A stretch of 64,000 bases of DNA from Beta vulgaris subsp. vulgaris (lineage: Eukaryota > Streptophyta > Magnoliopsida > Caryophyllales > Amaranthaceae): NCBI RefSeq assembly GCF_026745355.1, contig NC_079203.1, positions 55,786,141 through 55,850,140 of the forward strand, read 5' to 3'. Shown one piece after another: positions 56,659 to 64,000 of the stretch. Numbering within the stretch: position 1 is the first letter of the stretch; every line of letters begins with the position of its first letter. The position numbers and the translations under genes were made by a program. The notes beneath the pieces were generated by a model, which saw only the letters and a list, made by a program, of their open reading frames with translations, had not been told where the DNA came from and made no database searches.

Positions 56659-59052
56659 TCAATCTGATCCAATGGATAGTTCAATACTGGAAATACTACC
56701 ATGACTATCATCACAAAGGGTTAAAGCGCGCTCCAAATTGCTTACAATATCCGCCATTGTTGGCCTGTCTTTCCCCTCCAAATGCACACAATGTAATGCA
56801 GTATAAGCAACAAGCTCAACCGCCTCTATTTCGTTCGTTTCAGGCAGTCCTACTCTCTGATCCAAAATTTTCACCAGTTCTCCAGCCAAAATTGCTGGAA
56901 CCGCGAAATCTACCACACTAGTTGGATCTCCATCACCATTGTTGCTCCTGAATATTGCTCGTTTTCCTGTTAGAAGCTCAAGCAATACAACACCAAGACC
57001 ATAAACATCACTCTTGGCAGTTAACACATTCAAGCCATAGTACTCAGGATCAATATACCCAACTGTTCCAGCTGCCTTTGTTGGCCTCAAATCCTGATCA
57101 GATTCGGGACCCATCAAAGACAGTCCGAAATCAGACACTCTCGCAGTCCAATCAGAATCTAGCAGAATGTTTGAGGACTTGATGTCCCTATGGATTATAG
57201 GCGGAACTGCATAGTTGTGTAGGTATTCAATACCTCGAGCAGCATCTAACGCGATTTTAATCCTGATCTGCCAACCATTGATTACACTATATCCTTTCTC
57301 CACATTCTTCTTATCATGTAAATGATCATAAAGTGCCCCATTTTTCATGTAGTCATAAACCAACAACCTTTCATCGCGCTCTTCACAATACCCAACAAGC
57401 CTAACCAAATGCTTATGGTGTACCCTTGACAAGAATGATAATTCGGATTCAAATGCACTCTCCTTCTCTTGATACTTCTTAGTTCTTGGACCTGTTTCCC
57501 CTCTCTTGATTGCTACTTCCCTACCATCTACCAATTTACCCCTATATACGACACCAAAACTACCAGAACCAATCTTATTTTCCAATGAGAAGCTGTCAGT
57601 AGCATCAGCTAATTCTTGAAAGGTGAATTCTTCAGCCCTATCAGCATGTTTAGTGGATGACGTTCCACTCCTTTGTCGCCTAAATGCTAAAGACGCCTGA
57701 CGCCTTAGCGTTAAGGACCTTGGAGGAGGGCTATTGCTAGAGGTATGAGCATTACTCGAACCACCTCGAGTGATTGTTGGTTGAACCGAGTTATGAATCT
57801 TCTTCCTCCCGAAACAAACACCAGTATACAAACAATAAATTATAGTGCATATTCCAGCAAATCCACCAACTGACCCAACAATGGCAAAGGCTAAAAGACC
57901 TCTTCTTAACCCCCTTGATGTTGATGGTGATGATGTTGGTGGCAAAATCGGCGAAAATGGTATTGGAGACGATGGAGGTAACAATAATGGAACTCTACAA
58001 ACTTGGCAAATATTACCAGAACCAACACAAAGAGATTGAGATTCAGGATATATACCACATTCACTACACTCAGATTGAACACAAGGTCCAGGAAGAATTC
58101 TTGATAAAGGAAGTATTGTACCAAAAGAAGCATTACTCAACCATCCTGGACCCCAACACATAATGGATGAATTCCTAGTAATTAACCCACAAACAAAATT
58201 CAATCCACCAACTAAGAACTGAAAATCAACACCTTGAGTTATATTAGTTGAAAATTCACCATTACCACCCCAACAAACAACTGAACCATTAGATTGCCTA
58301 ATTGCACAACTATAATTTAACCCAAGAGCCAAATTTGAAAACCCAAATGATTCATTCAAAGAAAATGGAAAATTCAATTGACCAAAATCATTTCTACCTC
58401 TACAAATTAAAAACCCAGATGAATTAAACCCACATACATGTTCTCCACCAGCTATTAAACTACTCATAGAAAAAACCCCAAATTGAGATTCAATTTCAGA
58501 AGCTAGGGTTTCATTACTACCCCAACATCTAACCCTAGAATTATTCACCAAAATCCCACAAGAAAATCCAAACCCAGATGAAATTGATTGAAACCCATTA
58601 ACCCTTGATGGGATTTGATCAGAACCCATCATTCCTCTCCAACATTTAACCTCATTAGTTCCATTAACAATACCACAAACTTGATTATCTCCAACTGAAA
58701 TCTCACTAAGTGGTGAAGAATTATTAAAGTAAATTCTTTTTGGAGTAAATGTAGATGAATTTGTGGTAATATTAGTATCCCAACAAAGTAAACTACTTCC
58801 TCCTGATCTAAGACCACAAAAAAAGCTTTCACCTCCAACAATGGAGTCATAAGAAATATTGGGTTGAATCAAAATCAAGCGATTATCTTTATAACATTCG
58901 ATACGACGATTAACTTCACCAGAAACAATCCCACAAACTGTTGAATTTGAGGAGGAGAGAGAAAGTGTTGCACCAGAGCCTAAGCCATGGATAGTACATG
59001 GTAGAGAGAGAAAGAAGAGAGAGAAAAAAATGGCGGAAAATAATGGGTTCAT
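56659..59052 (-). CDS. CRINKLY4-related receptor-like kinase (CCR3/CCR4 type)
   Basis: Single-exon membrane receptor kinase of 797 aa, probably relaying an extracellular signal by Ser/Thr phosphorylation. Order: signal peptide (1-23); RCC1-like or 'crinkly' repeats (about 28-320) with regularly spaced CGI/CGL and CW motifs (VCGIVSG, FFCGLRSG, KCWRG, MCWGPG); a Cys-rich TNFR-like segment (about 323-352, CVQSECSECGIYP); a Pro/Ser-rich stretch; a transmembrane helix (about 385-409) followed by FGRKK; and the kinase domain (about 490-780). The kinase has GSGSFGVVY, lysine K516 (VAIKRG), H621-R-D (HRDIKSSNILLD), D641-F-G and GTVGYIDPEY, so it looks catalytically competent and of the RD type. Lack of introns and repeat layout match CCR3/CCR4 of Arabidopsis; I cannot separate the two by eye. 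Confidence 0.93.
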   Translation of the reverse strand: MNPLFSAIFFSLFFLSLPCTIHGLGSGATLSLSSSNSTVCGIVSGEVNRRIECYKDNRLILIQPNISYDSIVGGESFFCGLRSGGSSLLCWDTNITTNSSTFTPKRIYFNNSSPLSEISVGDNQVCGIVNGTNEVKCWRGMMGSDQIPSRVNGFQSISSGFGFSCGILVNNSRVRCWGSNETLASEIESQFGVFSMSSLIAGGEHVCGFNSSGFLICRGRNDFGQLNFPFSLNESFGFSNLALGLNYSCAIRQSNGSVVCWGGNGEFSTNITQGVDFQFLVGGLNFVCGLITRNSSIMCWGPGWLSNASFGTILPLSRILPGPCVQSECSECGIYPESQSLCVGSGNICQVCRVPLLLPPSSPIPFSPILPPTSSPSTSRGLRRGLLAFAIVGSVGGFAGICTIIYCLYTGVCFGRKKIHNSVQPTITRGGSSNAHTSSNSPPPRSLTLRRQASLAFRRQRSGTSSTKHADRAEEFTFQELADATDSFSLENKIGSGSFGVVYRGKLVDGREVAIKRGETGPRTKKYQEKESAFESELSFLSRVHHKHLVRLVGYCEERDERLLVYDYMKNGALYDHLHDKKNVEKGYSVINGWQIRIKIALDAARGIEYLHNYAVPPIIHRDIKSSNILLDSDWTARVSDFGLSLMGPESDQDLRPTKAAGTVGYIDPEYYGLNVLTAKSDVYGLGVVLLELLTGKRAIFRSNNGDGDPTSVVDFAVPAILAGELVKILDQRVGLPETNEIEAVELVAYTALHCVHLEGKDRPTMADIVSNLERALTLCDDSHGSISSIELSIGSD

Positions 59053-59564
59053 AGTAAAGAAATTAGGTTAATGGAGGAAAATTTTGATGTGGGTGATTGA
59101 AATTTTTGTGTTTTCTTCATTGGAGAAAGAAGATGAAGCAATTTTTGAAGTGAGAATTTTGCAGAAGAGAAAGAAAGAAATAGTGAGAAGAAAAACAGAG
59201 GAGAAAACAAAAAAAGGTGGGATTTTTATTTTTAGTCTTTAATTTGGAGGTTTTTGTGTTTAGGAGGGAATTTAATAAATTTACGTTAGAAAGGAAATTT
59301 GGTATTATGAAATTAATTTGAGTTGACCAATGACGACTGATTACCCTTTTTTCCATGTTGTCTCTAAAACACACAAAAAAGAATTGGAAAAAGATAGTGG
59401 TTGGTGAATAACTAGTTACAAAGTTGCCCATGATTGATGGTTGTGTCTCTAGTCTCTTCCTAATGCGAATTTAGGGTTAGAGAAAAATAGTCTTGGGACG
59501 CGAGTCGGACGTCTCTTTCTGTGAGTTTTGGTCCCTGGTGAGGGATCTCTAATTGGAAGTTTCG
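59053..59564. other. Divergent spacer: CCR kinase promoter and LINE 5' end
   Basis: The minus-strand leader of the kinase should lie just right of 59052 (T/C-rich on that strand). Somewhere near 59450-59500 composition shifts (GGGACGCGAGTCGGACG), which I take as the 5'UTR of the LINE. The exact junction and target duplication cannot be fixed because the LINE 3' end is outside the window. Confidence 0.45.
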
Positions 59565-61094
59565 ATGGATGATGAAATTCTGGTTCGTTGTTCGGCTCTG
59601 AAAATTACGGAGGAGGAGGAGGATGTGATTGCCCTAGATAATATCTCTACCGATGTCGAAAACCCTAATATGAATTTGGCGTTAGTGGGGAAAGTGATGA
59701 CGGTACGACCTTACAATTTCGAAGCCTTTAAAAGGACAATGAATCAAATATGGGCAATTAGTAAACATGCCCTATTCCGGTCGATTGAAAATGGTCTCTT
59801 TGTCATTCAATTTGCTACGCTGCGAGATAAAACGAAAGTGCTAGAAGGTAGACCCTGGACATTTGACCAACACCTGATTGCCATGGATGAAATAGAAGGA
59901 GCGCTACAACCATCTGAAATTGCACTGGATTGGAGCCCGCTATGGGTTCGTTTATATAATCTTCCGATGGATTCCAGGACGGAAAAACACGTGCGCATAA
60001 TCGGCAACAACATCGGGTCCGTAATGGAAATTGATTCTGATGGGATTGACTGGGACAGTTCGGCGAGATTGAGGGTGATGGTAAATATTACAAAACCATT
60101 GCGGCGGATTATCAAAGTTCGTAACAGTAGTGGTCGAGTGGTATTAGTTGAAGTTAAATACGAGCGGTTGCCTATATTTTGTTTTGGGTGTGGGAAGATA
60201 GGACATATGGAGAAGGATTGTGATGAAGCTGTGGAGGATGAAAATGAAGGGGAGAAGCAATGGGGAGCCTGGCTCAAGGCATCACCACGAAAGGGGGGTT
60301 TGAAAAAACGAGCAGAGGCAAAAACTTTTTTAGCTAGCGCACGATCGTTGCAGTTCTCTAGACCTGTGAAAAAGGGGGTTAATGAGGGTGATGATGAACA
60401 GTGGACGAAAGGCAATGAACGGTGTGCGAAGGAATTGGCTGTGAGGAATGCTGTTACTACGGATTCTCGGATCCCGGTCGAACAACTACGGGAGGAAAGT
60501 GGACTGAGAAGCGAGGATGGAGGGAGCTTGTTAAGTGGGGAGAAGAAGTCTCCCACTGTTAATCATTCCCTTGAAGAGAGTGCTACCAGTAGGGAAGTGG
60601 TGGAGATTGGTGTTGCCAATACGGTTGGTGTGGAGGAAAGCGGGCATGGTTTAACATCCAGTAATGTAGGGATTGAAAGCTTGAAGGGTGATAATGACTT
60701 GATGCTTGGTGGGGTGGAGACTGAAGGGTCGCAGCTGCTGGCCCCTTCTTTCTCGATTGGCTGCACAACAGGTCCTTTAAAGAATCTTAAAAAGGCAGGT
60801 AGGAAGGGGTCCAGTGTTAAACTCAAAGCAAATAAAGGCGGTGGGAATGGAGGGCAGACTATGCAGGTGACCACTACTAAACCTTTGGTGGATAGGGTGG
60901 AAGGTATGGGTTCACAGGGGGGGAAACGTAAGACTATGATGGATGAATTGACGGGTTTTGAGGGGGATGATGTGACAATGGATGATGTGTATGATGCGGG
61001 AAAACGGTTGAAAACAAATGTCGAGTCTGATGGGGTTCGAGCTCCCCTGACAGTAGCGGAGGTTGGAGGTGTCCAACCCCGCGAAGAGCCATGA
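59565..61094 (+). CDS. LINE ORF1 (DUF4283 and zinc-knuckle nucleic-acid-binding protein)
   Basis: ORF1 of an L1-type non-LTR retrotransposon. I start at the ATG at 59565 (MDDEILVRCSALK), giving 509 aa; the in-frame codons upstream include TTG but no ATG close by. Residues about 32-111 match the DUF4283 domain usual in plant LINEs (NLALVGKVMT, FRSIENGLFVIQF, VLEGRPWTFDQHLIAM). A CCHC zinc knuckle follows at about 206-219 (CFGCGKIGHMEKDC). The rest is a polar, charged region of low complexity. The protein is expected to coat the element's RNA. The TGA stop overlaps the ORF2 start (ATGA, 61091-61094). Confidence 0.9.
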   Translation: MDDEILVRCSALKITEEEEDVIALDNISTDVENPNMNLALVGKVMTVRPYNFEAFKRTMNQIWAISKHALFRSIENGLFVIQFATLRDKTKVLEGRPWTFDQHLIAMDEIEGALQPSEIALDWSPLWVRLYNLPMDSRTEKHVRIIGNNIGSVMEIDSDGIDWDSSARLRVMVNITKPLRRIIKVRNSSGRVVLVEVKYERLPIFCFGCGKIGHMEKDCDEAVEDENEGEKQWGAWLKASPRKGGLKKRAEAKTFLASARSLQFSRPVKKGVNEGDDEQWTKGNERCAKELAVRNAVTTDSRIPVEQLREESGLRSEDGGSLLSGEKKSPTVNHSLEESATSREVVEIGVANTVGVEESGHGLTSSNVGIESLKGDNDLMLGGVETEGSQLLAPSFSIGCTTGPLKNLKKAGRKGSSVKLKANKGGGNGGQTMQVTTTKPLVDRVEGMGSQGGKRKTMMDELTGFEGDDVTMDDVYDAGKRLKTNVESDGVRAPLTVAEVGGVQPREEP

Positions 61095-64000
61095 AAATAT
61101 ACAGCTGGAACTGCCAGGGCCTGGGCAACCCTCGGACAGTGAAAACTCTCCAAAACTGGGTGTGGAGGGAGAGGCCTAATATAGTTTTCTTAATGGAAAC
61201 TATGATTGATTCGAAAAAACTTCAAGTTGTAAAAGAAAAGTGTGGTTTTTCGGAAGGACTTTGCTTGAGTAGTAGAGGTTTATCTGGAGGACTAGGTTTT
61301 TGGTGGATGGATCTTAACGTTCATATTATTTCATATTCGGCCCATCATATTGCAGCAGAGGTGCGAGATGATAATGATGAGGTGAGTTGGGTGGCTGTTG
61401 GTATTTATGGGTGGCCGGAAACACAAAATAAACACCTTACATGGGAGTTGATGAAGACCATTAGAAGCTCACATTCTTATCCTGTGGTTTTCTTTGGCGA
61501 TTTTAACGAAATATTGAATGCATCTGAAAAAGAGGGAGGTGTGGCACGGAATGAGAGACTTATTGATGACTTTCGTGAAACGGTGGAGTTGTGTGGTGTG
61601 TATGATTTGGGCTGGCAGGGTGGTCAATATACTTGGAAGCGTGGTAATGAGGAAGGCACGATGATCCGGGAACGCCTCGACCGATTCCTAGTGAGTGACG
61701 AGTGGAATCAGCTGTTCCCTCATGCGTGGGTGCGCAACTTTCCAATATACAAAAGTGATCATGCTCCGATATTGCTGGGGACGGACGTGACTACTCACGG
61801 GCGTGGAAAGCGAAAATTATTTCATTTTGAGGCATTGTGGCTCTCAAATGCTGATTGTCAAAATATTGTGAAGGAAGCTTGGGGGGAGGAAAGGGGGAGA
61901 TCCATTGCGTCGAAGGTAGCGGGGTGTGCGACGGCGTTGAGTGGCTGGGCAGCCACTACTTTTGGGGTTTTAAAAAAGAAAATTAAGCTGAAAGAGGAGG
62001 AATTACAAGTATGGCAGAATAAAAGTCCGGATGGTATAATGATGGTGAAATGTAAGGAAATTGTCGCGGAATTGGACGAACTGAATCGCCTCCATGAATC
62101 TTATTGGCACGCTAGAGCGAGAGCAAATGAGTTACGGGATGGGGATAAAAATACGAGTTATTTCCACCACAAAGCGAGCCAACGTAAAAAGCGCAATGCT
62201 ATCACCAAGTTACAGAGAAGTGATGGATCGTGGTGCTCGAATGAGGAGGACATTATGCAGACAATCTCGGATTATTTCGAAGGGATTTTTTCGACTTCCA
62301 TGCCCTCGGATTTTGATGAGGCTTTAGCGGGAATCTCTGTGAGAGTGGCCGAAATATCTAATGCAGCGCTTATGGCAGAGCCTACGGAGGAGGAAATTCA
62401 CACGGCACTTTTTCAAATGCATCCAACCAAAGCACCTGGTGTTGACGGTATGCATGCTTTATTTTATCAAAATTTTTGGCATATTGTTGGGGATGATATT
62501 GTGAGTTATATCAAGAGCTGGTGGAAGGGTGATGCTGATCTTGATGATATTAATAAGACTTGTATTGTTTTGATCCCAAAGTGCCAAAATCCTGTTCAGA
62601 TGAGTAGTTTTCGACCCATAAGCTTATGTACGGTGGTTTACAAGATAATCTCAAAAATGATGGCTAATAGACTTAAAATGTTCCTCCCTGATCTTATTTC
62701 AAAGCATCAGAGTGCTTTTGTTCCTGGGCGACTTATTACAGATAACGCAATGGTTGCTTTTGAAATTTTTCATGGCATGAAGAGGAGAGGGGATGGGAAG
62801 GGGGGATCTATGGCTTTCAAATTGGACATGAGTAAGGCGTATGATAGAGTGGAATGGTCTTTTCTGGAAAGGGTGATGTTAAAAATGGGTTTCGGCAGTT
62901 TCTGGATTGATAAGATTATGACATGTCTCTCTTCGGTGTCATATGTTTTTAAGTTGAACGGCAGGGTTGAGGGGAATATTATTCCATCTAGGGGACTCAG
63001 GCAGGGGGATCCTTTGTCTCCTTATTTATTCCTATTATGTGCTGAAGCTTTCTCTGCTATGTTGGCTAAAGCGGCAAATGACGGACGGATTCATGGTGCT
63101 CGAGTTTGCAGGTCTGCGCCTCGCATCTCTCATTTATTTTTCGCGGATGACAGCATTTTGTTTACTAGAGCGACACTTCAGGAATGTTCTGTAGTTGCTG
63201 ATATTCTCAGTACGTATGAAAGAGCATCTGGTCAGAAAATTAATTTCAGTAAATCTGAAGTGTCTTTTAGTAAAAGTGTGGAGGCGGGGCGAAGGATTGA
63301 AATCAGAAATAGGTTTGGTGTGCGCGAAGTGGAGAGACATGAGAAGTATTTGGGGCTCCCGACGGTCATTGGGCGATCAAAAAAGATGGTGTTTAATGTT
63401 CTAAAAGAGAGGGTGTGGAAAAAGCTGTATGGGTGGAAGGAGAAACTTTTATCTCGAGCAGGAAAAGAAGTGTTGTTAAAGTCTGTTATCCAAGCTATCC
63501 CGACATATATGATGAGTTTATTTGCAATTCCAACTGGCATCCTTGATGAGATTAATTCCATGTGTGCGCGTTTTTGGTGGGGGGCGCGAGGTACTGAAAG
63601 AAAAATGCATTGGGTGAGTTGGGACAAACTTTGTCTTCCTAAATCACATGGAGGTATGGGCTTTCGTGACCTCAAAACTTTCAATCAGGCACTTCTAGCG
63701 AAGCAAGGGTGGAGGTTGGTTTGTGAGCCGGGGTCTCTAGCGTCACAGGTGCTCGGCGCTAAGTACTTTGCTCGCTTTTCTTTTTTGGAGGCTCGACGAG
63801 GGTACGACCCTAGTTTCGTGTGGAGAAGTATCTGGGGAGCGAAATCTTTACTTCTTGAAGGCTTGAAGTGGCGGGTGGGTGACGGTTCAAAAATCCGAGT
63901 ATGGGAGGATGCATGGCTCCCGGGCGAATCCACTACGATTGTCCCAACCCCGAATCTCGAGAGTGATGCTGATCTTCGAGTTTCGGACTTGCTGAATGAG
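61091..64000 (+). CDS. LINE ORF2: AP endonuclease and reverse transcriptase (runs off right edge)
   Basis: From ATG 61091 the frame stays open for 970 codons to the window edge with no stop or frameshift that I could see. The N-terminal APE-type endonuclease (about 1-225) has N7 (WNCQGLG), E36 (FLMET), D137 and N139 (GDFNE) and S222-D-H (KSDHAP), so the nicking site appears intact. The reverse transcriptase (about 470-740) shows NKTCIVLIPK, FRPISLC, FKLDMSKAYDRVEW, LRQGDPLSPYLF and the catalytic F684-A-D-D box. Downstream are the KYLGLP and GGMGFRDL motifs usual after the RT in plant LINEs. A zf-RVT and possibly RNase H region should follow outside the window. The element could be autonomous. 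Confidence 0.93.
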   Translation, partial: MKIYSWNCQGLGNPRTVKTLQNWVWRERPNIVFLMETMIDSKKLQVVKEKCGFSEGLCLSSRGLSGGLGFWWMDLNVHIISYSAHHIAAEVRDDNDEVSWVAVGIYGWPETQNKHLTWELMKTIRSSHSYPVVFFGDFNEILNASEKEGGVARNERLIDDFRETVELCGVYDLGWQGGQYTWKRGNEEGTMIRERLDRFLVSDEWNQLFPHAWVRNFPIYKSDHAPILLGTDVTTHGRGKRKLFHFEALWLSNADCQNIVKEAWGEERGRSIASKVAGCATALSGWAATTFGVLKKKIKLKEEELQVWQNKSPDGIMMVKCKEIVAELDELNRLHESYWHARARANELRDGDKNTSYFHHKASQRKKRNAITKLQRSDGSWCSNEEDIMQTISDYFEGIFSTSMPSDFDEALAGISVRVAEISNAALMAEPTEEEIHTALFQMHPTKAPGVDGMHALFYQNFWHIVGDDIVSYIKSWWKGDADLDDINKTCIVLIPKCQNPVQMSSFRPISLCTVVYKIISKMMANRLKMFLPDLISKHQSAFVPGRLITDNAMVAFEIFHGMKRRGDGKGGSMAFKLDMSKAYDRVEWSFLERVMLKMGFGSFWIDKIMTCLSSVSYVFKLNGRVEGNIIPSRGLRQGDPLSPYLFLLCAEAFSAMLAKAANDGRIHGARVCRSAPRISHLFFADDSILFTRATLQECSVVADILSTYERASGQKINFSKSEVSFSKSVEAGRRIEIRNRFGVREVERHEKYLGLPTVIGRSKKMVFNVLKERVWKKLYGWKEKLLSRAGKEVLLKSVIQAIPTYMMSLFAIPTGILDEINSMCARFWWGARGTERKMHWVSWDKLCLPKSHGGMGFRDLKTFNQALLAKQGWRLVCEPGSLASQVLGAKYFARFSFLEARRGYDPSFVWRSIWGAKSLLLEGLKWRVGDGSKIRVWEDAWLPGESTTIVPTPNLESDADLRVSDLLNE

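Larger units (their letters stand above)
59459..64000 (+). mobile_element. L1-type LINE retrotransposon, 3' end outside window
   Basis: Covers the two ORFs described at 59565-64000 plus a short presumed 5'UTR. The left limit is approximate. It lies head-to-head with the CCR kinase, with about 400-500 bp between the kinase start codon and the element. Confidence 0.8.

Noticed and set aside
59807..61153. Minus-strand open frames of 249 and 196 codons
   Set aside because: Complement of LINE ORF1; Ser/Pro-rich shadows without homology that I can recognise.

Overview
This is a nuclear window from a eudicot plant. The genes carry GT-AG introns, the intergenic DNA is AT-rich, and small plant transposons (Stowaway-like and Tourist-like MITEs, tRNA-derived SINEs, L1-type LINEs) fill the gaps. 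Protein flavour suggests Caryophyllales (spinach, beet or quinoa relatives), but that is an impression and was not tested. All gene models below were joined by hand, checking splice sites and reading frame.

Layout. 28-287 (-): 5' part of a nascent polypeptide-associated complex alpha-like gene leaving the left edge. 288-5300: repeats, including a 1.06 kb Stowaway-like element that ends just before the promoter of an intronless EARLY FLOWERING 4 gene (5640-6059, +). 9606-16274 (-): an eight-exon cyclophilin of 239 aa with an N-terminal membrane anchor. 20361-25648 and 32567-40062 (+): two tandem phosphoinositide-specific phospholipase C genes (582 and 589 aa) that share nearly all exon lengths. 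A single-exon aspartic protease (26770-28137, -) lies between them. 41942-49724 (+): a 13-exon NFXL2-like NF-X1 zinc-finger gene of 876 aa ending in a membrane segment. 49725-56658: gene-free and repeat-rich. 56659-59052 (-): a single-exon CRINKLY4-related receptor kinase. 59565-64000 (+): an L1-type LINE with intact ORF1 and an ORF2 that stays open to the right edge.

Biology. The host genes do not form one pathway. Recurring themes are the circadian clock (ELF4, and NFXL2, known in Arabidopsis as EARLY BIRD), lipid and calcium signalling (the PLC pair), protein folding and targeting (NAC alpha, cyclophilin) and receptor signalling (the CCR kinase). The ELF4 promoter holds, within about 210 bp, matches to the FHY3/FAR1, evening-element and ACGT motifs known to drive Arabidopsis ELF4, plus a TATA box and a short upstream ORF.

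I found no clearly new biological system. The points most worth a second look are the ELF4 promoter and its uORF, the apparently intact LINE with overlapping ORFs (ATGA), the PLC pair with its intron difference and enclosed protease, the pentanucleotide-repeat elements with inverted ends, and several large fold-back repeats.
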